A stretch of DNA of 64,000 nt from an uncultured Dorea sp. (GTDB taxonomy: Bacteria > Bacillota > Clostridia > Lachnospirales > Lachnospiraceae): contig CAJUAM010000001.1 in assembly GCA_910584615.1 (NCBI GenBank), positions 92,789-156,788 of the forward strand. Reading direction: 5' to 3'. Below the pieces are notes generated by a model. It saw only the letters and a program-made list of their open reading frames with translations. It searched no databases and was not told the DNA's origin. Of this stretch, positions 26,747 to 36,830 are shown piece after piece; the first letter of the stretch is position 1; each line of letters opens with the position of its first letter. The position numbers were made by a program, and so were the translations under genes.

Positions 26747-27958
26747 ATGAAGTATGTTGTAGTTCTAAGTGATGGAATGGCAGGAAGAGAACTTAAGGAA
26801 TTAGATGGTAAAACTACACTGGAGGCTGCGTATGTTCCGGAGATGGACCGTCTGGCGGCCATGTCTGAGGTAGGACTTGTATCCATGGTTCCGGAAGGGA
26901 TGGAGCCAGGAAGCGATACGGCCAATCTTGCGGTTCTGGGGTATGATCCAAGGATTTATTACACAGGCAGATCTCCGCTTGAGGCACTTAGTATCGGGGC
27001 GGATATGGAAGATACGGATATTTCCTTTCGATGCAATCTTGTGACGCTTTCGGAGGAGGATTGCGCATATGAGGACAGGACGATCATTGATCACAGTTCT
27101 GATGAGATTACGACAAAAGAGGCTGCTGTTTTGATTGAGGCGTTGAAAGAAGGACTGAGACAGGATGGTTACAGATTCTATTCAGGAACCAGTTACAGAC
27201 ATCTCCTGATTCAGGAAAATGGAAAGGTGTCAAAGCTTACGCCGCCTCATGATGTTTTGAAGAAGAGGATTGGAGAGTATCTTCCTGAGGATGAGAATCT
27301 TCTGGGTATGATGAGAAAAAGCTATGATATACTGAAAGACCATCCGGTGAATAAGGAAAGGCGCGCGAAGGGACTCCGTCCGGCGAATTCCGCGTGGTTC
27401 TGGGGAGCAGGGAAAAAACCAGAACTGGATTCATTTGAAAAGAGAACTGGAAAGAAAGGTGTTATGATTTCGGCAGTTGACCTCTTAAAGGGGATTGCAG
27501 TCGGCATCGGAATGGACAGTATCGTGGTAGAAGGAGCCAATGGAGGACTTCACACGAATTATAAAGGTAAGGCTCAGGCGGCTGTGAGGGCACTGGCGTA
27601 CGAAGGTTATGATTTTGCGTATATCCATGTGGAAGCTCCGGATGAGATGGGACATCAGGGAAATACGCAGGATAAGATTGCTGCCATTGAAAATATTGAT
27701 GAGAAAGTACTCAAAACAGTGATCTGCGGGTTAGAGGAAGCCGGAGAAGAGTATCGGCTTTTGCTTTTACCAGATCATCCGACACCGATTGATGTCAGGA
27801 CACATACAGGTGAAGCGGTACCGTATCTTTTATATGACAGCGCGGCAGAAAAAAAGGGACCGGCGGTATATAATGAAAAAACAGCGGCGGATAGTAAAAT
27901 TGTGTGGCGTGACGGGCATAAGCTGATAGGACATCTGCTGCAGGAGGAAGTATGTTAA
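26747..27958 (+). CDS. ApgM-type phosphoglycerate mutase superfamily protein, proposed homoserine kinase
   Basis: 403 residues of the alkaline-phosphatase-like metalloenzyme superfamily. VVLSDGMAGR at the start carries the metal-binding Asp, GSDTANLAVLGYDP the catalytic Ser/Asp region, and IHVEAPDEMGHQG and LLPDHPTPID the other metal ligands. By family it is annotated as cofactor-independent 2,3-phosphoglycerate mutase (archaeal type). A subset beside threonine genes in organisms without ThrB has been proposed to be a homoserine kinase. Here it sits between hom and lysC, overlapping lysC by 7 bases, exactly that context. The homoserine kinase role is likely but inferred. Confidence 0.9.
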   Translation: MKYVVVLSDGMAGRELKELDGKTTLEAAYVPEMDRLAAMSEVGLVSMVPEGMEPGSDTANLAVLGYDPRIYYTGRSPLEALSIGADMEDTDISFRCNLVTLSEEDCAYEDRTIIDHSSDEITTKEAAVLIEALKEGLRQDGYRFYSGTSYRHLLIQENGKVSKLTPPHDVLKKRIGEYLPEDENLLGMMRKSYDILKDHPVNKERRAKGLRPANSAWFWGAGKKPELDSFEKRTGKKGVMISAVDLLKGIAVGIGMDSIVVEGANGGLHTNYKGKAQAAVRALAYEGYDFAYIHVEAPDEMGHQGNTQDKIAAIENIDEKVLKTVICGLEEAGEEYRLLLLPDHPTPIDVRTHTGEAVPYLLYDSAAEKKGPAVYNEKTAADSKIVWRDGHKLIGHLLQEEVC

Positions 27959-29160
27959 TTGTTAAGAAATTCGGGGGAAGCTCTGTTGCGGATAAAGAGC
28001 GCATTTTTAATGTAGCAAGGCGCTGTATTGAAGAATATAAAAAAGGAAATGATGTTGTTGTTGTTCTTTCTGCGATGGGGGATACGACAGATGATCTGAT
28101 CGCGATGGCGCAAAAGATCAACCCGAAGGCGAAAAAAAGAGAGATGGATATGCTCCTTACCACAGGTGAGCAGGTATCAGTGGCGTTGATGGCGATGGCA
28201 CTGCAGGCATTGGATGTGCCGGCAGTTTCGCTTAATGCTTTTCAGGTTATGATGCATTCCACATCCAGATACGGGAATGCCAGATTCAAACGCGTGGAGA
28301 CAGAAAGGATCCGGCATGAGCTTGATTACAGAAAGATTGTGATCGTTACAGGGTTTCAGGGAGTGAACAAGTATGACGATATCACCACATTAGGCCGGGG
28401 CGGTTCTGACACTACGGCGGTGGCTCTTGCAGCCGCTCTTCACGCGGACAGATGTGAGATATACACGGATGTGGACGGTGTGTTTACCGGAGATCCAAGA
28501 GTCGTGAAAAACGCAAAGAAGCTTGATGAAGTTACTTATGATGAGATGCTTGAGCTTGCAAGTCTTGGGGCAAAGGTTCTTCATAACCGTTCTGTGGAGA
28601 TGGCAAAGAAATACAATGTGGAGTTAGTAGTACGGTCCAGTCTGAATGATTCGGAGGGGACTGTGGTCAGGGAAGGAGCAGACATGGAGAAACTGTTAGT
28701 GACCGGTGTTGCGGCAGATAAGAATACAGCGCGTATCTCGGTTATCGGTGTATTAGACAAGCCGGGAATCGCGTTTAATATATTTGATACATTAGCGAAA
28801 AATAATATCAATGTAGATATCATCTTACAGTCTGTCGGGCGGGAAGGTACAAAAGATATTTCCTTCACCGTTGCGGGAGATGATATGGAACAGGCTATTG
28901 AGATCCTTGAGAAGAACAAAAAAAGACTTACCATCAAAGAGGTGAGCTGCAATCCGAATGTGGCAAAGCTGTCGGTGGTGGGTGCCGGCATGATGAGCAA
29001 CCCGGGAGTTGCGGCAAAGATGTTTGAAGCATTGTATAATTCCAGAGTGAATATTAATATGATCTCCACATCGGAGATCAGGATCACGGTTCTGGTTGAT
29101 GAAAAGGATATAGACAAGGCAATGAATGCCGTACATGATGGATTCGCGATGGGAGAATAA
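27952..29160 (+). CDS. lysC: aspartate kinase
   Basis: 402 residues. Phosphorylates aspartate, the first step toward lysine, threonine and methionine. Starts IVKKFGGSSVAD, with TTGEQVSVALMA, LGRGGSDTTAVALAA and the C-terminal pair of ACT domains (VLDKPGIAFNIFDTLAK and GAGMMSNPGVAAKMFEAL) that bind the feedback amino acid. The start lies within the apgM gene, so hom-apgM-lysC are tightly coupled. A bidirectional-looking terminator follows. Confidence 0.97.
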   Translation: MLIVKKFGGSSVADKERIFNVARRCIEEYKKGNDVVVVLSAMGDTTDDLIAMAQKINPKAKKREMDMLLTTGEQVSVALMAMALQALDVPAVSLNAFQVMMHSTSRYGNARFKRVETERIRHELDYRKIVIVTGFQGVNKYDDITTLGRGGSDTTAVALAAALHADRCEIYTDVDGVFTGDPRVVKNAKKLDEVTYDEMLELASLGAKVLHNRSVEMAKKYNVELVVRSSLNDSEGTVVREGADMEKLLVTGVAADKNTARISVIGVLDKPGIAFNIFDTLAKNNINVDIILQSVGREGTKDISFTVAGDDMEQAIEILEKNKKRLTIKEVSCNPNVAKLSVVGAGMMSNPGVAAKMFEALYNSRVNINMISTSEIRITVLVDEKDIDKAMNAVHDGFAMGE

Positions 29161-29174
29161 AGTGCTGCCCGTAC

Positions 29175-29215
29175 AAAAGCCGGTAATAATCTATTGAGGA
29201 GTTATTACCGGTTTT
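29175..29215. terminator. terminator between lysC and the convergent CYTH gene
   Basis: AAAAGCCGGTAATAA pairs with TTATTACCGGTTTT around an 11-base loop. T-rich on one side and A-rich on the other, so it can serve both convergent transcripts. Confidence 0.85.
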
Positions 29216-29219
29216 GATT

Positions 29220-29663
29220 TCAAAATCGGCACAGCTGGCTGTTGTGGTATTTGCCGGAGAATGTAACGTCTTCGCCGAACCAGTCCGGAGGTGTAAAAGA
29301 GAGGGCGCTTTGTTCATCGGAAAATTCTACTTCTGCAAGAATGAGCGGTGCAAGGTCTCCTTCGAATACATCAAGTTCTATAGTCAGATTCCCTTCCAAA
29401 GGAATCATGTAGCGGCGCTTTTTTATGAGCCGTCCGTCAATTTTCCGGAGAAGATGTTCATAAGCTTCTTTCGTCAGAGGAAGATTATATTCTTTGCGTA
29501 CCATCAGTCCTTTTGATTTGTAAGTAAGTTCAAAATTATTATCATCCTTGCGGATGCGTACGACAGGGTCGGTGTTCAGATATCCCTGTTCTATGATCCG
29601 GCAGGGAAAGTCTTTTAAGTTTTCAGGTATACTCTTTATGAGATATTTTCGCTCGATTTCCAT
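29220..29663 (-). CDS. CYTH domain protein (triphosphate-binding)
   Basis: 147 residues. MEIERKYL is the hallmark N-terminus (ExExK), followed by QGYL, RIRK, LTYKSKG and LTIELDVFEGDLAPLILAEVEF, the acidic strand pairs of the tunnel fold. Members hydrolyse inorganic tripolyphosphate or thiamine triphosphate, or make cAMP; the bacterial short forms are mostly tripolyphosphatases. The exact substrate is not decided by sequence. AGGAGG precedes the ATG. Monocistronic, convergent with lysC. Confidence 0.9.
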   Translation of the reverse strand: MEIERKYLIKSIPENLKDFPCRIIEQGYLNTDPVVRIRKDDNNFELTYKSKGLMVRKEYNLPLTKEAYEHLLRKIDGRLIKKRRYMIPLEGNLTIELDVFEGDLAPLILAEVEFSDEQSALSFTPPDWFGEDVTFSGKYHNSQLCRF

Positions 29664-29788
29664 TTTTGTGCCTCCTTAGGTGCGGATATTAACGTGATAT
29701 AAGCATTTGTATCATTATAAATTAGTTTACACAAAAAGTAAACGGTGATAAAATTTAGAGTAACAGTTCAAAAGAAAGGAGATTTTCC

Positions 29789-30337
29789 ATGATTAAAGTA
29801 AATGTATTGCTGGCGGACGGATTTGAAGAGATTGAGGCATTAACGGTTGTAGACTTATTAAGAAGAGCGCAGATATATGTAGACACAGTATCAATTGGGG
29901 AGGAATATCAGGTTCACGGGGCACACGGGATCAACGTGCAGGCAGAAGATTTATTTGAGGAAGCGGATTTTACAGAGGCAGATGCAATCGTGCTTCCGGG
30001 GGGGATGCCTGGCACAACTAATCTGAAGGAGCATGAAGGTGTGAGAAAGGTTGTGACAGATTTCGCAGAGGGAGGCAAAGTTGTGGGAGCTATCTGTGCG
30101 GCACCTACGGTTCTGAGTGATCTGGGACTGATCAAAGGAAAGCGTATCGCATGTTATCCGTCAGTGGAGAGTGATATCCAGGGCGCGGTCATTGTAAAAG
30201 TTCCTGCGGTAGTGGATGGGAATATTGTTACCAGCCGTGGAGTGGGAACGGCAATTGATTTCGCGTTGGAGCTGATCACAGTACTCGCAGGGAAAGAAAG
30301 GGCTGTCAGTGTTGCGGAATCTATCGTATATGAGTAA
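29789..30337 (+). CDS. DJ-1/PfpI family protein (DJ-1 type)
   Basis: 182 residues. Opens NVLLADGFEEIEALTVVDLLRRA, the DJ-1 pattern with the conserved Glu near residue 16. The nucleophile-elbow Cys lies in VGAICAAPTVL (about 104), and EADAIVLPGGMPGT precedes it. Homologues act as glyoxalase III or redox chaperones. A lipoprotein gene starts 10 bases downstream. The enzymatic activity is inferred from family. Confidence 0.92.
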   Translation: MIKVNVLLADGFEEIEALTVVDLLRRAQIYVDTVSIGEEYQVHGAHGINVQAEDLFEEADFTEADAIVLPGGMPGTTNLKEHEGVRKVVTDFAEGGKVVGAICAAPTVLSDLGLIKGKRIACYPSVESDIQGAVIVKVPAVVDGNIVTSRGVGTAIDFALELITVLAGKERAVSVAESIVYE

Positions 30338-30346
30338 AAGGAACAG

Positions 30347-31027
30347 ATGAAGGTTATGGTACGACTAAAGAAAATAACGCCTATTTTTGTTGGTTGCGCG
30401 GTTTTTTTAGCATTGACAGGATGTGCCGGCGGTTTTGATGCGGCGGGATATACAGAAGCGATCCTGGATCTGCAGTTTCAGGGAGATATTAGGAATGCAA
30501 GAACACTGGTAGCGGGCTCTACCCAGGAAGAACTGCGTCAGATGTATCAGGAATTTGTAGATGATTTTGTATCAGGCTATATTACGGACGGCATGGATCT
30601 TACAGATACCGCTTCTCAAGAATTCAGGGAGCTTGCGGCTATGATTTTTGCTTCTATGAGATATGAGGTCGGGGAAGCTAAAGAGACTGGAAAGAAGGAA
30701 TACGAGGTTCCGGTTGTCATACAGCCTACAGATATTTTTCTGAGATATAAAGAACTTCTGGCAGAAGATGCTCTGAAAATATCGGAAAAAGTAAAGAACA
30801 AAACGTATAAAGGGACAGAGGAAGAAATACAGGATCAGGTATTGGCAGAAATTGCGGGACATGCTTATGAATTGCTGAAAGCCGCCTATGAGGACAGTGA
30901 ATTCCAAGAGGAGCAGACAGTGATTTTAAGGGTAAAATCTGATATAAGTGATATTTATTCTATTGATGAGGACGATATGAACAATTTAATCACAAAAATA
31001 CTTCGATTAGATGAAATCGGGGGCTAG
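30347..31027 (+). CDS. lipoprotein of unknown function
   Basis: 226 residues. Signal peptide with a lipobox (LTGCAGG, Cys about 27); the mature part is mostly helical and acidic, with EAILDLQFQGD near the start and QTVILRVKSDISDIYSIDED near the end. The pattern (DAxxYxxxxLDxxxxGD) resembles the small Clostridia lipoproteins of the DUF5105-like kind, but the match is weak. Surface-anchored. Co-transcribed with the DJ-1 gene (10-base gap). Confidence 0.75.
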   Translation: MKVMVRLKKITPIFVGCAVFLALTGCAGGFDAAGYTEAILDLQFQGDIRNARTLVAGSTQEELRQMYQEFVDDFVSGYITDGMDLTDTASQEFRELAAMIFASMRYEVGEAKETGKKEYEVPVVIQPTDIFLRYKELLAEDALKISEKVKNKTYKGTEEEIQDQVLAEIAGHAYELLKAAYEDSEFQEEQTVILRVKSDISDIYSIDEDDMNNLITKILRLDEIGG

Positions 31028-31128
31028 ATATTTGAAAATGTTTGTGTTATACTTCTTTAATGAGTGCAAAGCAGTATGCCCATTTTACAACTGTCAAAGA
31101 GTGGGATAGAAACAGGAGGATATAGTAA

Positions 31129-32415
31129 ATGAGTTTACAGGTAGAAAAATTAGAGAAAAACATGGCAAAGCTTACCATTGAGGTTTCTGCCGATGATTTA
31201 GAGAAAGCACTTCAGAGTGCATATAAGAAGCAGAAGAATAAGATCAGCCTTCCGGGGTTCCGTAAGGGTAAAGTACCGCGTCATATGATCGAGAAGATGT
31301 ATGGTCCGGAGATTTTTTATGATGATGCAGTTAATGAACTTATGCCGAAGGCATATGCCGATGCGTATGAGGAATGCGAGCTTGATATTGTGTCAAGACC
31401 GGAAGTTGACGTAGTTCAGATTGAGAAGGGCAAGCCGTTTATCTTTACGGCAGAGGTTGCAATTAAGCCAGAAGTAACACTTGGTGAATACAAGGGGCTT
31501 GAAGTTGATAAGGTATCCACACGTGTTACGCAGAAGGAAGTAGAAGAAAAGCTTAAGGAAGAAGCAGAAAAGAATGCGAGAACAGTTACCGTAGAGGACA
31601 GAGCGGTTAAAGACGGCGACGAAGTTATTATGGATTTTGAAGGCTTTGTTGACGGTGAAGCATTTGAGGGCGGAAAGGGAGAGAATTATCCGCTGACGAT
31701 TGGTTCTGGTTCTTTTATTCCGGGATTTGAAGAGCAGCTTGTCGGAGCAGAGGCAGAGAAAGAGACAGAGGTTAAGGTTACGTTCCCTGAGGATTATCAT
31801 GCAGAGGAGCTTAAAGGCAAGGATGCTGTATTCAAATGTACGGTACATGAGATCAAGATGAAGGAACTTCCGGAGATTGATGATGAATTTGCGGCAGAAG
31901 TTTCAGAATTTGATACTTTAGATGAATATAAGGCTGATCTTAAGGCAAAGATTAAAGAGCAGAAGGAAGCAGACGGAAAGAGAAAACAGGAAGATCAGGC
32001 TGTTGAAAAGGCAGTGGAGAACGCTTCTTTTGAGATTCCTGAGGCTATGATCACAACAAATATCAGTCAGATGAAAGATGATTTTGCCAGAAGGATGCAG
32101 TCGCAGGGACTTACGCTGGAGCAGTATTTCCAGTTTACAGGTATGACTTCTGAAAAAATGGAAGAGGAGATGCGTCCGCAGGCGATCAAGCGTATTGAGA
32201 CACGTATTGTCCTTGAGGCGATCGTGAAAGCTGAGAATATTGAGATCAGTGATGAGAAGCTTGATGAAGAGATCAACAAGATGGCAGAAAGCTATAAGAT
32301 GGAAGCAGATAAGCTTAAAGAGTTTATGAGTGATGCGGAAAAGAAACAGATGAAAGAAGATATAGCTGTTCAGGAGGCGGTTACATTCCTTGTAGAGAAT
32401 GCCGTGGAGAAATAA
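31129..32415 (+). CDS. tig: trigger factor (ribosome-associated chaperone)
   Basis: 428 residues. The N-terminal ribosome-binding signature is PGFRKGKVPRHMIEKMYG (about 43-60). The FKBP-type prolyl isomerase domain runs from about 150 to 245 (DRAVKDGDEVIMDFEGFVDG), followed by the helical chaperone domain rich in Glu/Lys. It binds nascent chains at the ribosome exit. AGGAGG precedes the start. It heads the conserved tig-clpP-clpX order. Confidence 0.98.
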   Translation: MSLQVEKLEKNMAKLTIEVSADDLEKALQSAYKKQKNKISLPGFRKGKVPRHMIEKMYGPEIFYDDAVNELMPKAYADAYEECELDIVSRPEVDVVQIEKGKPFIFTAEVAIKPEVTLGEYKGLEVDKVSTRVTQKEVEEKLKEEAEKNARTVTVEDRAVKDGDEVIMDFEGFVDGEAFEGGKGENYPLTIGSGSFIPGFEEQLVGAEAEKETEVKVTFPEDYHAEELKGKDAVFKCTVHEIKMKELPEIDDEFAAEVSEFDTLDEYKADLKAKIKEQKEADGKRKQEDQAVEKAVENASFEIPEAMITTNISQMKDDFARRMQSQGLTLEQYFQFTGMTSEKMEEEMRPQAIKRIETRIVLEAIVKAENIEISDEKLDEEINKMAESYKMEADKLKEFMSDAEKKQMKEDIAVQEAVTFLVENAVEK

Positions 32416-32456
32416 TCAGAACAGCAAGTTTATTTTGGACAGGAGGCATATGATAT

Positions 32457-33038
32457 ATGAGTTTAGTACCTTATGTCATTGAGCAGACGAGCCGCGGTGA
32501 GAGATCCTATGATATATATTCCAGATTATTAAAGGACAGGATCATTTTTTTGGGAGAAGAAGTAACGGATGTGTCGGCAAGTGTTATTGTCGCGCAGCTT
32601 TTATTCCTTGAGGCGGAAGATCCGGAGAAGGATATCCATCTTTATATTAACAGTCCCGGTGGTTCTGTGACTGCAGGTTTGGCTATTTATGATACGATGC
32701 AGTACATTAAGTGTGATGTCGAGACGATCTGTATCGGCATGGCGGCAAGTATGGGTTCCTTTTTACTGTCAGGAGGTAAGAAGGGTAAGCGTCTTGCGCT
32801 TCCGAACGCGGAGATTATGATCCATCAGCCATCCGGCGGCGCGCAGGGGCAGGCGACGGAGATTCAGATTGCTGCAGAACATATTTTAAAGACCCGTCAG
32901 AAATTAAACAAGATCCTGGCGGAGAATACAGGACAGCCTTTGGATGTGATCAGCGTTGATACAGAGCGTGATAATTTCATGTCCGCTGAGGAAGCGAAAG
33001 AATACGGTCTGATTGATGAAGTACTTTCACATCGTTGA
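32457..33038 (+). CDS. clpP: ATP-dependent Clp protease proteolytic subunit
   Basis: 193 residues. Serine peptidase that forms the 14-mer chamber. Catalytic Ser in [11 protein letters not shown] (about 98), His in [12 protein letters not shown] (about 123) and Asp in [29 protein letters not shown] is the conserved oxyanion and handle region. AGGAGG lies upstream. clpX follows after 33 bases, so the peptidase and its unfoldase are made together. Confidence 0.98.
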   Translation: MSLVPYVIEQTSRGERSYDIYSRLLKDRIIFLGEEVTDVSASVIVAQLLFLEAEDPEKDIHLYINSPGGSVTAGLAIYDTMQYIKCDVETICIGMAASMGSFLLSGGKKGKRLALPNAEIMIHQPSGGAQGQATEIQIAAEHILKTRQKLNKILAENTGQPLDVISVDTERDNFMSAEEAKEYGLIDEVLSHR

Positions 33039-33071
33039 TCGTTAGTCCGGTATAATATATGAGGTGAAAGC

Positions 33072-34334
33072 ATGTTGGGTAGAGGTGACGATCAGATTAG
33101 ATGTTCGTTTTGCAATAAAACACAGGCACAGGTCAGAAAGCTGATCGCAGGGCCGAATAATACGTATATTTGTGATGAATGTGTCGATGTTTGTTCTGAA
33201 ATTATAGAAGAGGAGCTTGGGTATGAGGAAAATGGAGGTCATTGGAGTCCGTTTTCAGATATCAATCTTATAAAACCGGAAGAGATCAAGGCATTTTTGG
33301 ATGAATATGTGATCGGGCAGGATGAAGCAAAAAAGGTTTTAGCTGTTGCTGTATATAATCATTATAAGAGGATTATGGCAGGAAGAGATCTGGGAGTTGA
33401 GCTTGGGAAAAGCAATATACTGATGCTTGGACCGACCGGCTGCGGGAAGACGCTTCTTGCGCAGTCTCTCGCAAGGATCCTGAATGTCCCATTTGCCATT
33501 GCGGATGCGACTGCTCTGACGGAGGCAGGATATGTCGGGGAGGATGTGGAAAATATCCTTCTTAAGATCATACAGGCTGCGGACGGAGAAATTGAGCGTG
33601 CTGAATATGGTATCATTTACATTGACGAAATTGACAAAATTACAAGAAAATCCGAGAATCCTTCGATTACCCGTGATGTGTCAGGAGAGGGTGTCCAGCA
33701 GGCACTTCTTAAGATCGTAGAAGGAACGGTTGCGAATGTACCGCCTCAGGGCGGAAGAAAGCATCCGCATCAGGAGCTGATACAGATAGATACAACAAAT
33801 ATTTTGTTCATATGCGGCGGTGCATTTGAAGGAATTGATAAGATCATTGAAAAAAGGATCGATCAGAAGTCTATTGGCTTTAACGCAGAGATTGCAAGTA
33901 AACATGAGAACAATATGGATGTTCTGCTTTCTCAGGTCCTTCCTCAGGATCTGATCAAGTTCGGTCTGATTCCGGAGCTGGTAGGCAGAGTTCCGGTTAC
34001 GGTGTCCTTAGAGCTGCTTGACCGGGATGCACTGATAAGTATCCTGACAGAGCCGAGGAACGCATTAGTGAAGCAGTACCAGAAGATGCTGGAGCTTGAC
34101 GGCGTAGAGCTAACATTTGATAAAGAGGCGCTGGAGGAGATTGCAGACATATCATTAAAAAGAAAAACGGGAGCCAGAGGACTTCGTGCCATTATGGAAG
34201 ATGTTATGACGGATATCATGTATCATGCGCCGTCGGATGAGACGCTGCAGACATGCCGTATTACAGAAGACGTTGTAAAAGGGTATGGTCTGGCGGAGTG
34301 TACACATGCAGCTGTCCGCTCTGAAAGTGCATAG
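33072..34334 (+). CDS. clpX: ATP-dependent Clp protease ATP-binding subunit ClpX
   Basis: 420 residues. AAA+ unfoldase that feeds ClpP. The N-terminal zinc-binding domain is CSFCNKTQ...CDECVDVC (about 11-40). Walker A is [11 protein letters not shown] (about 120), Walker [11 protein letters not shown], and the ClpP-binding IGF loop is in KSIGFNAE. The end of the gene is followed by a terminator before lon. Confidence 0.98.
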   Translation: MLGRGDDQIRCSFCNKTQAQVRKLIAGPNNTYICDECVDVCSEIIEEELGYEENGGHWSPFSDINLIKPEEIKAFLDEYVIGQDEAKKVLAVAVYNHYKRIMAGRDLGVELGKSNILMLGPTGCGKTLLAQSLARILNVPFAIADATALTEAGYVGEDVENILLKIIQAADGEIERAEYGIIYIDEIDKITRKSENPSITRDVSGEGVQQALLKIVEGTVANVPPQGGRKHPHQELIQIDTTNILFICGGAFEGIDKIIEKRIDQKSIGFNAEIASKHENNMDVLLSQVLPQDLIKFGLIPELVGRVPVTVSLELLDRDALISILTEPRNALVKQYQKMLELDGVELTFDKEALEEIADISLKRKTGARGLRAIMEDVMTDIMYHAPSDETLQTCRITEDVVKGYGLAECTHAAVRSESA

Positions 34335-34378
34335 AGATATAGACAGGTTGACTAGCGAATAGAGGTTCGTATGTGAGG

Positions 34379-34412
34379 GCGGGTGCAAAAGGATGATTGC
34401 GCCTGCTTTTTT
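34379..34412 (+). terminator. terminator between clpX and lon
   Basis: GCGGGTGCAA pairs with TTGCGCCTGC (two wobble pairs) around 8 bases and runs into TTTTTT. Confidence 0.75.
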
Positions 34413-34446
34413 ACGCCAATTTATTTTATGATCGGGAGAAAACAAT

Positions 34447-36801
34447 ATGGAGAATGATATAAAAAGCCTGCCGATGGTAGCTCTGCGGGGGATGACAGTA
34501 TTGCCGGAGATGGTGATACATTTTGATGTAAGCAGGGAAAAATCATTGTCGGCAATTGAGTGCGCGATGGAAGGACAGCAGAAGTTGTTTTTGACAGCGC
34601 AGAAAAGTGCGGATACGCAAGAACCAGGTATTGAAGACGTATATGAAACAGGATGCATTGTCACGATTAAGCAGATCATAAAGATGCCGAAGCGGATGAG
34701 CCGTGTATTGATCGTAGCTGATGAACGCGCACGGCTGAATCATTTAGAGGACACTGGGAAATGCCTGTATGCGGATGTGTCAATTGTAGAAGATATAGAT
34801 ACTTTAGCGGAAGAGATCGGAGCTGATAGATATCCGCTGAATGTCGAGGCAATGGTATTGGGGCTTAAAGGCGCTTTTAAAGAGTATATGGACAAGAATC
34901 CGAAGGCATATAAGGAGTTGTCAGGACAGATCAGCGAGATTCAAGAGCTTAAAAAACTGGTAGATGTCATTGCTGCTAATTTCCCGCTTCCTTACTTGCA
35001 AAGGCAGGAGCTTTTAGAGGAAGTGAATCTTATGCGCCGCTATGATATGCTGGTGGATAAGATCATGCATGAGGTACAGGTCCAAAGCATCAAAGAGGAA
35101 ATACAGACAAAGGTAAAACAGCGTGTAGATAAAAACCAGAGAGAGTATATATTAAGAGAAGAGATCAGATTGATCCGCGAGGAGCTTGGCGATGACAGTA
35201 CCGTCTCTGATGCCGATGAGTTTGAACAGGCAGTGATAAAGCTTAAGTCTTCGGAGGAAGTAAAGCAGAAGCTTAATAAAGAGATAAAAAGATTCCGTAA
35301 TATTATGAACAGTCCCAGTGAGACAGGTGTGATCCGTACGTATATTGAAACGATGCTGGAAATGCCGTGGGATAAGGCGTGCAAAGAGCACAAGGATATC
35401 GCGTATGCAAAAAAAGTGCTGGATGAAGATCATTATGGTCTTACGAAGGTTAAAGAACGGATTTTGGAATATATGGCAGTGCGCGCGCTGACTAAGAAAG
35501 GAGACAGTCCGATCCTCTGTCTTTCCGGTCCTCCGGGAACCGGAAAAACTTCTATTGCAAAATCTCTTGCGAGAGCATTGAAACGGCCTTATGTACGTAT
35601 CTCTTTAGGCGGTGTAAGAGACGAGGCAGAGATCAGAGGGCACCGCAAGACCTATGTGGGAGCTATGCCGGGGAGGATCGCTGATGGCATAAGAAGTGCG
35701 AAGGTCAAGAATCCGCTTATGCTTTTAGATGAGATAGATAAAGTAAGCAATGACTATAAAGGGGACACTTTCTCGGCACTTTTAGAAGTTCTGGACAGTG
35801 AACAGAACCGAAAATTCCGGGATCACTATCTGGAGGTTCCTCTTGACCTTTCTGAGGTTCTTTTTGTCACGACTGCGAATACGCTTCAGACGATTCCAAG
35901 ACCGCTGCTGGATCGTATGGAGGTTATTGAAGTATCTAGCTATACAGAGAATGAAAAACTCCATATTGCAATGGAACACCTGATTCCAAAACAGATGGAG
36001 AGGCATGGATTGAAGAAGAAGCAGTTTAGTGTGAGTAAAAAAGCGGTCTGGAAAATTGCAAGGAGTTATACAAAGGAAGCGGGTGTGCGCCAGCTTGAGC
36101 GGAAGCTCGCAGATATCTGTCGGAAAGCGGCGAAAGAGATATTTGAGGAGAAAAAAACATCTGTACATATTACAGAGCGTAATATTCACCAATATCTTGG
36201 AAATGAGCTGTATATTTACCAGATGGCCAACGAAACAGATGAAGTGGGAATTGTCCGTGGTTTAGCGTGGACCAGTGTGGGAGGCGATACCCTTCAGATT
36301 GAAGTAAATATCATGCCGGGAGAAGGGGAGATACTTTTAACCGGACAGCTTGGTGATGTGATGAAGGAGTCGGCAAGAACCGGTATCAGCTACATCCGCT
36401 CCATAGGGAAATCCTATAAGATCGCGGAAGATTTTTTTAAAGTACATGATGTCCATATCCATATTCCGGAAGGAGCAGTTCCAAAGGATGGGCCTTCTGC
36501 AGGGATCACTATGGCGACAGCTATATTATCTGCGGTTACCGGGAAAAAAGTACGCGCAGATACAGCTATGACCGGTGAGATAACTTTACGGGGAAGAGTG
36601 CTGCCTATCGGCGGACTGAAAGAAAAGCTTCTGGCGGCAAAGAGCGCCGGTATCCGGACAGTTATCGTGCCGAAGGAGAATATGCCGGATATTGAGGAGA
36701 TTTCTTCCGAGATAACAAAGAAGCTGGATATTGTTGCGGCATCCCATATGGAGGAAGTGTTGAAAGCCGCTTTTGTAAAGCCTAAAAAAGCGCGGCAGTA
36801 A
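34447..36801 (+). CDS. lon: ATP-dependent protease Lon
   Basis: 784 residues, LonA type. N-terminal substrate domain starts SLPMVALRGMTVLPEMVIHFDV. The AAA+ module has Walker A GPPGTGKTSI (about 361). The serine peptidase domain ends the protein with the Ser in PKDGPSAGITM (about 684) and Lys in LPIGGLKEKLLAA. It degrades misfolded and regulatory proteins in the cytosol. The start ATG has GGGAGAAA upstream. ysxC follows after 30 bases, as in many Firmicutes. Confidence 0.98.
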   Translation: MENDIKSLPMVALRGMTVLPEMVIHFDVSREKSLSAIECAMEGQQKLFLTAQKSADTQEPGIEDVYETGCIVTIKQIIKMPKRMSRVLIVADERARLNHLEDTGKCLYADVSIVEDIDTLAEEIGADRYPLNVEAMVLGLKGAFKEYMDKNPKAYKELSGQISEIQELKKLVDVIAANFPLPYLQRQELLEEVNLMRRYDMLVDKIMHEVQVQSIKEEIQTKVKQRVDKNQREYILREEIRLIREELGDDSTVSDADEFEQAVIKLKSSEEVKQKLNKEIKRFRNIMNSPSETGVIRTYIETMLEMPWDKACKEHKDIAYAKKVLDEDHYGLTKVKERILEYMAVRALTKKGDSPILCLSGPPGTGKTSIAKSLARALKRPYVRISLGGVRDEAEIRGHRKTYVGAMPGRIADGIRSAKVKNPLMLLDEIDKVSNDYKGDTFSALLEVLDSEQNRKFRDHYLEVPLDLSEVLFVTTANTLQTIPRPLLDRMEVIEVSSYTENEKLHIAMEHLIPKQMERHGLKKKQFSVSKKAVWKIARSYTKEAGVRQLERKLADICRKAAKEIFEEKKTSVHITERNIHQYLGNELYIYQMANETDEVGIVRGLAWTSVGGDTLQIEVNIMPGEGEILLTGQLGDVMKESARTGISYIRSIGKSYKIAEDFFKVHDVHIHIPEGAVPKDGPSAGITMATAILSAVTGKKVRADTAMTGEITLRGRVLPIGGLKEKLLAAKSAGIRTVIVPKENMPDIEEISSEITKKLDIVAASHMEEVLKAAFVKPKKARQ

Positions 36802-36830
36802 AGGAATTGAAAGTATTTAAGGAGTAACAT

